Source: Loxodes magnus
Taxonomy: Eukaryota; Ciliophora; Karyorelictea; Loxodida; Loxodidae
Reading direction: 5' to 3'
Length of the DNA stretch: 64,000 bases
Assembly: GCA_946699065.1 (NCBI GenBank)
Contig: CAMPDV010000871.1
Span: forward strand, 1-64,000
Below are positions 34,650-45,151 of this stretch, piece after piece (position 1 is the first letter of the stretch; every line of letters starts with the position of its first letter). Made by a program: the position numbers and the translations under genes. The notes beneath the pieces were generated by a model. The model was not told the DNA's origin. It did not search any database and saw only the letters and a program-made list of their open reading frames with translations.

Positions 34650-35990
34650 AAAATTTATATATAAATAAAATTATCTAAGAATATAAATATCTAAGTATTT
34701 TAATTTTTATATTTTTTTCTTTATAAATTAGACAAGAGAATAAGGTCAATAACCTTAAATAAATATATATTAAAAAAAATAAAAATAATGAGTCCAAAAC
34801 TTTAAATAAAAAGTTAAAAAACAGAATTAGAAATCATTTAAATACCAATAATATATAAAAAGTAAAATAATTTTTAAAGAAAATAAATCAAAGAAGTAAA
34901 AATTAAAAAATTACATTTTTTGGAAAAAAGTGCAGAGTATTTTTAATTTAAATAAGAGATATAATAAGTAAAAGTAAACTAGCAAGCATCAGGTTCTAGA
35001 TAATTTAAAAGAAGATAATTTAGAAATAAGATGAAGTAACAAAAAAAATTATAATTAAATCCTGAAAATTTTGAAGAAAGCTGAAAAGAATTAAAGATAA
35101 TCTAAAATTACTAAATTATTTTGATTACTGTTTATTAATTTATGATTGAAATAAAACTGCTTTTTAAGGACATAGTTTGAGAATTATTAAGAGTATAAAA
35201 ATTCTAAGAATTAAAAAAATATAAAATATTATAGTTTAACTTTTTTTCATATTTAAATAAGCAAAAATTAGTTGGTAAATAATATTTTAAATATATTTTT
35301 TTTAATTTTTTATATAAATAATAATAAAATTAAATTTATCCAAACTTTTTATAAAAGTAAAATATTTGAATTAATAAATAATCATTTTGTATCTAAAAAT
35401 TAAATTACGTTTAACTATATTTTAATTTTCATACATTTTTTTAGTTTTAGATAGAAATTTACTCTCTTAAATTGAATTTTATTTATGGCATATTTTAAAG
35501 GATTAAATAAAATTGAATTTTAATTTTTCTTTAATAATTAAAAAAATAAAAAATGAGAAGATTTAGCTCATTGTGATTTCAAAATCATTTGCGATATTTT
35601 AAACATGATGTAAAAAAATTAAAAATATGATAGTAAGCTGTTTTTTAATATACATATAGGCCACATTTATCTGATTTTTTATTTTTTAATCTTCATTCTA
35701 ATATTCAAGATTATCACTCTCTTTTGCATTTTTTTAATTATAATAAAAATTTAAAAATTTAAAAGTTTTCTTTTTTATTAAGAAAATAATTTGAAGTGAT
35801 TTAAATATTTTAATTAGTAGATGATTCCATATTTTATTGAAGGATATAAAATATTATAGAAAAAAATTAACTATAAGGTTATTCAAAATAATTTAGTATT
35901 AAGTAGACTAAATTAGCCAATATTATATAAAATTATTTATTGTTAATTATTAGAAATATAAAGTTATTAAAAATAGTCTAGTTCTCAACT
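34650..35990. other. No gene recognised
   Basis: A/T-rich stretch upstream of the Rab pseudogene's 3' side; nothing supported. Confidence 0.35.
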
Positions 35991-35996
35991 TTTCTC

Positions 35997-36577
35997 AAAA
36001 TGATATTCTTTTTTTGAAAAGCTTAACATTTTTTTAAGCTCTTTGTCATCTTTTAATTTATGAAATTCTTCTAAAATCATCATTAGAGATTCTTAGAAAA
36101 CTTCTTTTACATTCTTTCTTTAGATGAAGTTTCAAAGAAAGGTATTCCAACTTTAAAAGCAAATTCAAGTCTATCTTCATAAGAAACTTATCTTTTTAAG
36201 TACTTATATATTTTGGTACCAATTATTACAAATTAAACTAAGATCAACTTAATTTTATGCTTTGAAGTATTGTTATTTAGCAATTAAAAAGTTTCTAAGT
36301 TTGTAGTATCATAAAGTAATAGAATAATCGAAGCCTATAAGTAATAAAAGGGTGATATAGTCATAAAATTTTATTAAATTCTCGGTATTTAGATATATAA
36401 GTTTAAAATGGTCGAATCAAGTTTAATTTAAAGATTCTAAAAGCCAAACATAGCTTTATTTAAAGTAAATCTAGAATTAAATTCATTTAAAAGAAATCTT
36501 TGGACCAAACTTTATTTTCCAGCTTTAAAAAATGCAATTAGTAAAATTTTAAACTCGAATTCAATGTTTTTTTCCAT
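35997..36577 (-). pseudogene. Rab-family GTPase pseudogene, copy 2
   Basis: ATG at 36577. FEFKILLIAFFKAGKQSLVQ fits the Rab P-loop (Gly and Asp lost, GK kept). INLY-like IQIPRIQQ stands where Rabs have IWDTAGQE, with the Trp codon now TAA. VSYEDRLEFAFKVGIPFFET and SSKE fit the G5 region. A one-base loss after SSKER shifts the frame, and the last part is recovered as VKEVFQESLMMILEEF. It is clearly a decayed paralogue of 26246-26917 on the same strand. Confidence 0.7.
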
Positions 36578-37411
36578 TTTTTTTATAAAAAAGAGAAAAA
36601 TCTAAGACAAAATTTAAATTAAAAAAATAGTCGATAAAATTTAATTTTAATCCAAAAAAGCTTTTTATAAATTTAAGGTCTATTTAATAATTTTAAATTC
36701 CAAAGTAAAAAATTCAAGAATGTTAAACTTAAAAAATCGTTAGCATTTCAAAATTTTATTTAGAATTATAAATTTATTTTCTATTAATAGTATTAAGCAA
36801 AGATCTGAAGATTCTTTGTTATCTCCAAGTCTTTAATAATCGCATTATTAAAAAAATTCATGACTAATTAGAATATTAATAAGAGGTAATTTATGCTCCT
36901 AATTTCTAAAATAGTTTAAATTTGTGATAAAATTAAGAAATTAAATTAAATTGCTAATTTTAAGAAGGTTTTTTTACTATCTCTTTAAAGAAGGAGAAAA
37001 CTTTTAGCTTTAACAAGGCCAACCTTCTTCAAATCAACAATTGGAGTAGTTAAAAAAATTTAGAATGGAAAAGTTAGCACACTCACAATGTCTCATTTGA
37101 AAACTTAGAAAAGAAATCATTGGACTGAATCACTGAAAGGAATAATTGAGAAATAAAAAATAAAAGAATAAGCAAAATACGATAGTCCAAAAATGACCCT
37201 GATACCTTTTATTTAGATTATATTGAAATTGAATAAATGGACTCTTAATAGTTGAAATAGCTAATTTATCAACTTATAAAAAAATTAAAAAAAATATAAA
37301 AGTACTTAAATTCACAAAAGGAAGATTTGTTTGAAATAAAGCAGAGCCTTATAAAGCATTAAAATGTAAAATCCATATGATAGACTGAAGAACAAAAATT
37401 GGATTCCATGA

Positions 37412-37428
37412 ACGAATGACAGAATTAA
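37412..37428 (+). repeat. Target-site duplication of element E2, left copy
   Basis: ACGAATGACAGAATTAA, repeated exactly at 37743-37759. Confidence 0.9.
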
Positions 37429-37742
37429 TTAATTAATTTTAACTGCAAGATTTTTTGGGACCGGAAACTCCTTTACGGTTAGACGGACCGACACTCTCTT
37501 TTTAAGGGATAGCGGGATATCCTGTTGTGTTCCAGAAACAGTTGCTAGGGAGCTCCATCGCTATAAGCAGCCAGGTTTCAATTCTATACCAAGAGTGGAT
37601 AATCACTTAGACAGCGTTCTCTTCAGAAAATAACTCTGACTTGGGACTTTCTCAGCGACAGGAAAGGAACTTGTTCCTAGCCATAAACCCAGAAAGTTTA
37701 GTCAAGAAGGCCAATCTAAGCTCCTACTATCTTTTTAATTAT
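37429..37742 (-). mobile_element. SINE-like element E, copy 2
   Basis: About 314 bp, flanked by a perfect 17-bp target duplication. It has no ORF shared with copy 1, is relatively GC-rich and is rich in short inverted pairs. On the minus strand it starts at ATAATTAAAAAGATAGTAGG and ends CTTGCAGTTAAAATTAATTAATTAA, a TTAA-type tail. I looked for tRNA-like boxes and 7SL signatures and saw none that convince. A non-LTR-type retroposition mechanism is inferred from the long TSD and simple tail. Confidence 0.85.
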
Positions 37743-37759
37743 ACGAATGACAGAATTAA
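37743..37759 (+). repeat. Target-site duplication of element E2, right copy
   Basis: Exact repeat of 37412-37428. Confidence 0.9.
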
Positions 37760-38140
37760 AGAATGATATTTGAATAATGAGAGAGCAAGACAAGAAAACT
37801 TAAATTAGAATTAGATACAAGACTACAATTATAAAATAAAATTTGCAGAAACCTTTATAAGAAATTCCCATTGAAATAGAGAAATAAGAAAAGACATTTC
37901 CTTGAAAAATAAAAAGATACTACATACGAGGGCACTTGATATTTGTGACAGAAAACACTTTTAAAAAATAAATCAGAATGAATATCTAGAGAAATTTAAA
38001 ATCTAGCAACTGAAGTAAAGAGTAATAGAAATCGGAATTCTTCCATTAGGAAATGGGAAAATTTATAGAAAGAGATTCTTAACTCAGTTTATAAAAAGGA
38101 GGGAATTCAAGGAAAAGAATACAAGGATAAAACATGCAGC

Positions 38141-38625
38141 AATTTAAATGTTATATATTTAAAAATTCAAAAAAACCGAAAGGTGAATAATTATTTTAAT
38201 TATAAAAAATTAAAAATAAACTGATCATAACATTTAACTATTTTAGATTAAAAAAATTGTAAATAAGTAATAATTTTTTTTTCTAAATTAATATGAATAA
38301 TATTTAAATAAAATAAAATTTATCTCAAAAATCACTAGATTAGATTTTAAAAAAATTAAAATGAACTCAACAATAATCAACATTTTTAAATTATCTATGT
38401 CTTTACTTTAAATTATTTTAAACAAACTGAAAATTTTTAATTATTTATCATTTTATAAGGTTTTCTAAATTTAATTCTTTTTTAATTAGATAAAATTTTT
38501 ATGAATAGAAATAAGATAAATATTTAAAAAGATTAATGTACAAATAAAAATTATTTTAATCATATTAAATGTTTTTAAGTTAATGATGCTTAAAATATAT
38601 TAAAAAAAATTAAATAATAAATAAG
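38141..38625. other. No gene recognised
   Basis: A/T-rich spacer before element A7; nothing supported. Confidence 0.35.
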
Positions 38626-38630
38626 ACTAT

Positions 38631-38926
38631 AGAGCGTAGAATCTCAAAGGTGCAACTTTAATAAAAAAATTTTATAAACAAAAAATTTTTTGTTGAAATC
38701 TTCTACAGTGCTAGCATTCCCTTGTGAATCCTATCTTCTAACAGACCCTGATCGGAGTGCTCCCTAAGAGGTTTAGATCTGGCATTTTTCATCATTAACG
38801 TTACTAGATGTCTCTTCAGTCTTGTCTTCTCTTGGCTTTACCGAGATTTTGCTCAGTTCTTCGCACAAAGAGTTTTTTTGGTACCAGAATTTAGGTCAAT
38901 CTCAGTTGGAAGATTGCTCCACTCTA
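38631..38926 (-). mobile_element. Element A, copy 7
   Basis: Starts AGAGTGGAGCAATCTTCC on the minus strand and ends in a shortened type I hairpin (38631-38660). It lies directly downstream of the ORF1 unit at 38983, as A4 does for 13992. Confidence 0.65.
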
Positions 38927-38929
38927 ATT

Positions 38930-38966
38930 TAAATATTTAAATATAATAATAATATAATAATTAATT
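38930..38966 (-). repeat. ATT-rich tail of ORF1 unit
   Basis: ATAATAATAATATAATAATT between the ORF1 unit's hairpin and element A7. Confidence 0.6.
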
Positions 38967-39001
38967 ATAGTGATCCCACCTATCAATAAGGTTCGTCACT
39001 T
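38967..39001 (-). terminator. 3' bipartite hairpin of ORF1 unit (type II)
   Basis: On the minus strand GTGAcgaaCCTtattgatAGGtgggaTCAC, overlapping the stop. It is closely related to CGTGAtaagCCTATTAATAGGtgacaTCACG at 52470. Confidence 0.65.
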
Positions 39002-39687
39002 TTTAAAGTTTAATAGTTTTGTTAAAATTTCCATTTCCAGTCTTCTTCTGGGTCTTCTTCTTGAAGCACATATCTATCTGTGCTGTGTTCTCCCTTTTTT
39101 ATTTTCGTAATCTTGCTTCAATCAATCTTCATTCCAAGCATTTGTTCATTTCTTCTTTGTCCTGCTATAATCACGTCTTCTAGAATTTCATGCCCTGCGT
39201 ACGTCTTTCTTCTATAAATTCTTCCTTCCGCAGTGCAATATAGTTTACTTATGGTTCTTCATAGCTTTAAATTTTCTGCTTTCTGTTTTTATTGGAATTA
39301 GAAGCAGTTTCTAACTTTGTGTCCTGGTCTCTTGCAGTATCAGCATCGCAGTATTTTCCTATAGGGAATATCTTTTATTGCAGGCTGTTTCTCCACATCC
39401 ATAGGATCATTCCCCTGTATATTTTGCAAAAATATGCTTTCAGTTAGTTCTGCGAATTAGTCGAATTTTTTCTCTAGCTCTTCTATTTTGTTGTTTCCTG
39501 TCTATTTATTTTCATTTTTCATTTATTCTTATTAATTGTACATCAGGTACTCTATTTTTCTTTCTAGTTCTTGAACTGTTCTTAGGAGGTTGAAATTTTC
39601 TTATTACAGCAATTGGAGTGCTTAAAATATATTTTATTGCTCGTAAGATGAATCCTTTTAAGAAGAGGTTTTTACAAGAAGTTTTCC
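38983..39687 (-). CDS. Zinc-knuckle ORF1-type protein with three in-frame TGA
   Basis: The N-terminus is MENFLQKPLLKRIH, with a frameshift near 39640. From there the frame is open to TGA at 38983 in Gln code. It has a coiled coil (YEQQNIFQALQLLQQENFNL… and ELEKKFDQFAELTES), a knuckle RC*YCKRPGHKVRNC, then LKL*RTISKLYCTAEGRIYRR and KMKID*SKITK. The knuckle TGA aligns with TGG-Trp in CWHC (23.7 kb). The second aligns with TGG-Trp in EIWRELSRIYV (14.1 kb). The C-terminus is acidic with DWKWKF. It is followed by a type II hairpin, an ATT tail and element A7. Confidence 0.7.
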
Positions 39688-39699
39688 ATTTTTTTCTCT

Positions 39700-41600
39700 A
39701 TTAATAATTTATGTTATTTAATTAATTTTTATTTCTTTAATTTATCAGTTTTTTAATGGAAAGGATCTCATACATCCCTTTAAACATTAAAATATTAAAT
39801 AATTGTGTTTTTAAATTGTTATACATCTTATCATAAATTTATTTTATTTTAAAATGCATATTTCAATCTAATAATAAAAAATATTATCTTTAAAAATTTT
39901 GTTTGTAATTCTAGTAAATAATATTAAGAGATAAATAGACACTTTACTTATTTATGCTTAACTAAAATATATAATATTAATTTATTTTTTTAGCTATAAA
40001 AAGTTTTAAATATTCTTTAGCTAAACTCATAAAAAAGTTTATCTATATTTTTAAATATTTTCTATTTTTTCGACAAGCTTTACATTTAAAATTATGACTA
40101 TTTCTGCTTTTATCAATTATTTTGTGATAGACTTTAAATTCTAAATCTTATTTTCTATTTAATTCTAATGAGATAGCAATATTTAATAGATTCATTATAA
40201 AAATTAATTCTAGTTTAACATTAAGGTATTATGAAATTATAGTGAATTAAAAATATTATATTGAAAATTTAAACTTATTTTTTAAACTAATTTTCTCTAT
40301 CGTTGTGAAATTAAAAAAAAATAAAAAGAAAATCACAAAAAGATTAAAAAGTTTGTTAATATCTCGATTTTCAAAAGCAAAATTTTTTGTTTTATAACTT
40401 CCAAATAAATTAATAAGGTACAAGGAAGTATCTTAAATTTTTACTATATAGATACTGATACAAAAAAAATTTCTCTTATTATTTCATCGTATCTTAGGTG
40501 TTGACTCTAATCTAAGATTAAAAAAAATTATTTCTTTATATAATGTTTAGATAATTAAAAAAATTTAAAAAGGATCAAAATTGAAATTAATTTTACATTA
40601 TTTTAATGAATTGAATTATATTGAATAATATCTTTAAAACTCAAAAATAAATTTATTTGGATCTTTTCTTTTTAGAAGACTTTATTATAATGTGAATAAA
40701 TAAAAAAAATTTATAATTTTTTTCGCCAAAAATTCAATTTATTTTTTATAGTTTTAAATAAAATATAAATAATTTATATTTTTATTATTATTTTTAAAGT
40801 GATATTAATTTAAAAAAAAAATGCTTAATTAAATTACTTTAAATATAGATAATAAATACTTAAAAAATTCATATTTTAATTTGAAGCTAAAATAAAGAAA
40901 AAGTCACATTTAAAACTAATCTTTACTTCTCATAATAACAATAAAAAAATGATTTTATAGTAACAAAAAAATTAATCTAAAATAAAAATATTTTTATAAG
41001 TAAATTACTTTTCAAATATGTTTGATTTTAATGCTCGATAAAAAATTTATTATAATAATAAAATAAAAATATTATATAGTAGTATAAAAATTTCAATCAA
41101 AGTGTTTAAAATAGATATTAAAAAATTTAATATTTTTAGAGTAAATGGGGGTTTAAAAGTATAAAATCAGATTTAATAATTATTAAAAAGAGTAAAAATG
41201 TTTATTTAATTGGTAATAGTATTCTATAAGATAAAAATTATAGTAAATTAAAAAAATATTTTAAAATAAATACTATTTATTTATAGCTTCCTGGATCTAT
41301 TTATTAAAAATAAACTAAATCAGATTTAAAATTAAATCTAAATTAGAAAATTAATTAAGTATAATCAGTTGAATCAAAGAACTTACTAATAAAATAATTA
41401 TAAATTGTAAAAAATATTAAAAATTAAAATTAATTGCTCACTAGTTATATTTTAGATTTACCAAAAATTATTAATATTTAAAAATAAATAAAAATATAAA
41501 AATATTTAACATTATTAAAAAAATTAAATGATTTAATAATTATAGTTAATATTATAAAAATGATTTAAGATTTTCATTGCTTGATTAAAAGCGTATATTT
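39700..41600. other. No gene recognised
   Basis: A/T-rich, no supported frame or element. Confidence 0.4.
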
Positions 41601-41639
41601 GTACTTTTACTCTTTTTAATAATTTATTCTTCAAGATGA

Positions 41640-42560
41640 AAAGGTTAAATGATTAAGATACTTTTTCAAATTCTTAGGAATTATCCATTTTACCTATTCT
41701 ATCATCATGTCATAGTTATTTTTGTTAAAAACTCTTTTTTTTTGGTTGTTAGTTTAGTACTACATTGCACATCATCCTTTAATATTCTGAATAAATTCTC
41801 CTTTACTTGTAGAAATCGTTATTATTGTTTATTTAAGGATTTAAAATTTGAATTAAAGCATGTTTATATTTCTTTTTGCTTTACTTTGTATATATCTTAA
41901 ATATTTTTTATTAATTTGCGTTTAATTATTAATATTATTTCCAACAGTTTTGCTTATTGTACAATTTAAATTTTATTTTCCTTTTAAACTTGCATTTTTT
42001 TATCACACATTTAACTTAAAATTACAGCCCATTTTAAATTAAAGCTTACTGAATATTTTAATTTTAAATTTAGTTTTCTATTTCCATAGAATCTGATTGA
42101 TTTTGTTATATTATTTTTCTAGTTAAAATTCAGCTATTCGTTATACCAATTTGTTTCACATGTCTTAAGTAAAATTGCTTCTCAAGTCGAGTCGCTGATT
42201 TGTTTTCTACTTTCTCTGTGAGTTTTCTATTTTTAACATAAAATTTTAGAAAATATTTCTATATAAATTCTTTTAAACTATGTATTTCAAAGTGGTTAAT
42301 GCTCATCGTATTGCTCTTGTATCTAACTTTTTCAATTATAAATATGACATTTTTTTATTTTTTAGAAGATTTTCCTGTTTTAGTGTTTTACTAAAAGTTC
42401 CGTTATTTTTATAGCATATTTATCTTTTATAAAATTATATATTGATTAAATAAATATTTAAGCTTTTTTAATGATCTTTAATAAGTACTATTATAAAAAG
42501 AGCTTTTGATATTTTAATATTTTTTAATAGAAATCAGATTAAAATAAATATTATATAAAA
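41640..42560 (-). pseudogene. Strongly decayed ORF1-type copy
   Basis: Nucleotide words in the same order as 56180-57020 (TCCTTTAATATTCTGAATA, TTTCTATTTCCATAGRATCTGAT) show it is a more decayed copy of that zinc-knuckle unit. No usable frame remains. Confidence 0.45.
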
Positions 42561-42909
42561 TTTTGAATTTTAGGAAATTAAAATAATTAAATTAGTATGC
42601 TTCGTTAAAGATAATTTACTTTAATAATAAAATCTTTTATATTTCTGTTATTTCTAAATTAATTATAAAGATTTTACTTTTTTTGTTCATTGTTATAAAT
42701 TAAAAAGATTGTAATTAAAAAGTTAAACTAATCTATAGATCTTAATATTAGATTTTGAACAATTTTATAATATTTACCAATTTTTTTAAGTCATATGCAT
42801 AATATAAAATTACAAAAAAGAGTATTTTTTTATTGAAACAGGTATATTATTAAGAATATGAAGAAGAAATGAACGATTTCAACGAGTCTTACGTTGATTT
42901 TTGAGCTTT

Positions 42910-42972
42910 TTATAAACTAATACGTGACAAGCCAAATAAAGGCGACGTCACTCAAATTATTATTATGATTTC
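42910..42972 (+). other. Solo type II bipartite hairpin with ATT tail
   Basis: ACGTGACaaGCCaaataaaGGCgacGTCAC followed by AAATTATTATTATGATT. It has the same plan as the ends of ORF1 units at 38967 and 52470. The upstream body is too decayed to read. Confidence 0.55.
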
Positions 42973-43239
42973 AGCATGCAAAGATTTATTACTAATCAAC
43001 AAAAAGTTAATTCCACATTTAAAATCATAATCTTAGAAAATTTTTATTTAAATATAGATATTTTATGAATATCGATTAAAGCTTTAAATGAAAAAATTAA
43101 ATATTTAACTTAAAGTTTTAACAAAGAAATAAATATTTCTAATTCAAAACTTAAAATTACTTTAAAATAAGGAAACATAAATAAAATTAGAAGATGAAAA
43201 ATAAAAAACTGTAAGACTCATGAATAATTTATGCTGAAA

Positions 43240-43640
43240 TGCTAAATTAAAGCAGTTTGATTATTTACACTATGCATTTTAAAAGAATATCAAAGTAGAC
43301 GAATAAAAAAATACTTCAGTAAAATATATTCAGATTAAAAAATTATAAAATATTTAATAAATAATTATTAAAAGTAACTTTTCCAAAAGTTTTTTTAATT
43401 TAGAGTTTTAAAATCTAATTAAGCTGATAAAAATGTAAAAGATAAATAAAATTCTACGATTGTAATTTTATTTTAAAAAAAACAACAAGATTTATAGAAG
43501 TTTAAAAAATTTAAGCAAAACTTTTAAAGTTCTAAAGTCTTTATAATTGAAACAGAAAAATAAACTTTACAGAATAAGATAATTAAATTAAAATCTTTCA
43601 CGAAAAATTATAACATTACGAAAGTGAATATATTTTACAA
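43240..43640 (+). other. Open Lys/Asn-rich stretch, doubtful
   Basis: With TAA/TAG as Gln the plus strand is open for about 125 codons (KQFDYLHYAFQKNIKVDEQK…) to a TGA near 43630. It is A-rich and has no motif or paralogue, so it may be chance. The rest of 43.0-45.1 kb shows no gene. Confidence 0.25.
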
Positions 43641-44693
43641 AGATGAAAAAATTCTAAAAAAAATAATAAAAAAATTTTTGTTTCTTTATTTTCAAGAGTG
43701 TAGATAATTTTTCAAACAACCCAAAATTGTTATTTTACAAATTCTCGGAATAACTTTACTTGCTATAATTATAATTTTATTAAATTTTTATCAGATTTGA
43801 ATATTACATAATTAATTTTAGTTCTTTTTAAGAACATTTCTATTTCAAAATTAGAATAAAAAAATAAGTATTGAAGATTTTTATTTTTTAGCTTTTTTCG
43901 CTTTTATAATTTTCATTTTTTAAATTGATTTAATTATAAAGATATCTTTTTATTTATTAATCAATTTTTTTATTTTTTTAATTATTTTATATTGATCAAG
44001 CTTTTTATTTTGTTTATTTTACGTTTCGTTGTTTAAACTATAAATTTTTAACTAAATTTTTTTTTTTCATTAAATTTTTTTAAAAGGAAAGCAATTGTTT
44101 AGTTTTAAGATTAAATATCCAAGCTTTTCGATCTTTTGGAAGAAGTTATTATTCACTCAACTTATAGATTAATTTTTCGTTCTTATTCGTTAAACTTTTA
44201 CTGAAATTTTTAAACTTTTTAATGAAAAGTTTAGTCACTTTTAGGTTTTATCAAACGACTTAATATTAAAAATTTATAATTGCTTACAAAGTTATTTACA
44301 ATAGTAAAGGTTTCTAGTTTTATATCGATTTCTATTATTTGATTTTATTTATTATTGGAAATTATATTTTAAGCAACTAAATTAAATTTTTTTTAATACA
44401 AAATCTTTTTAGATTCATTTAAATGTTTCTTTTATTTATCTTTAGAATCAAATATAAATCTTTTTTGTTAGATTTTTTTTAATTTCTTTATTACTATCCA
44501 GATTTTAATACCTAATTAAAAAGACAAAAATTTAAGATTTTTTGCATACTATAAGATTAAAAATTTCGAGAATGACACTCTATTAAACAAAAATTCACGA
44601 ATCCTACTTAAATGCTTTTTTAATTATAAAATAATTAAAAAATTATAAATTTTAAGTGATATTTCCAAATATTTAGATTAAAAATAAATATGA

Positions 44694-44720
44694 TTATAGA
44701 GCATGCAGCTCTTTTCAATA
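44694..44720. other. Solo remnant of type I hairpin
   Basis: TTATAGAGCATGCAGCTCTTTT keeps the outer stem AGAGC/GCTCT of the type I hairpin but lacks the inner stem. No element body is visible beside it. Confidence 0.4.
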
Positions 44721-45151
44721 TTAATAAAAAGATAAATTATTTAATTTAGCCATTATTTATTCTTTATTACTTTTTTATCTTAAGTAAGTTTAAAAAATCC
44801 TTATTTTATTACTTAAATATATATATATGAATAAAATTTAAAACTTTTAAATTATTTTTTGCTTTCTTTATTTAATTTTAAATATAAAAGCTATTAGAAT
44901 ATTTATTCCTTCAAATATAATAAAAAGTTATTGATATTATTTAAAATATTTAATATTTATTCAAATTTAAAATACTTAATTTACATTTTTTATTTTATAA
45001 AAGATCTTGGAATAATTTTAATGTAAATTTTATCTGTTCAAATTATATATATACAATTTTTTATTATAGTTATTCTTCTGATTTTATATTTTGTGAACAT
45101 ATTTAATCTTAAACATCAAAACTTTGAGATATTCCAACTTAATTTTATTTA

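Larger units (their letters stand above)
36980..38140 (+). pseudogene. Charged, coil-like coding remnant interrupted by element E2
   Basis: Less A/T-rich than its surroundings, with Glu/Lys-rich fragments in changing frames (for example MTELKNDI across the insertion junction). Element E2 sits inside it. There is no motif, and I cannot name a family. Confidence 0.3.
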
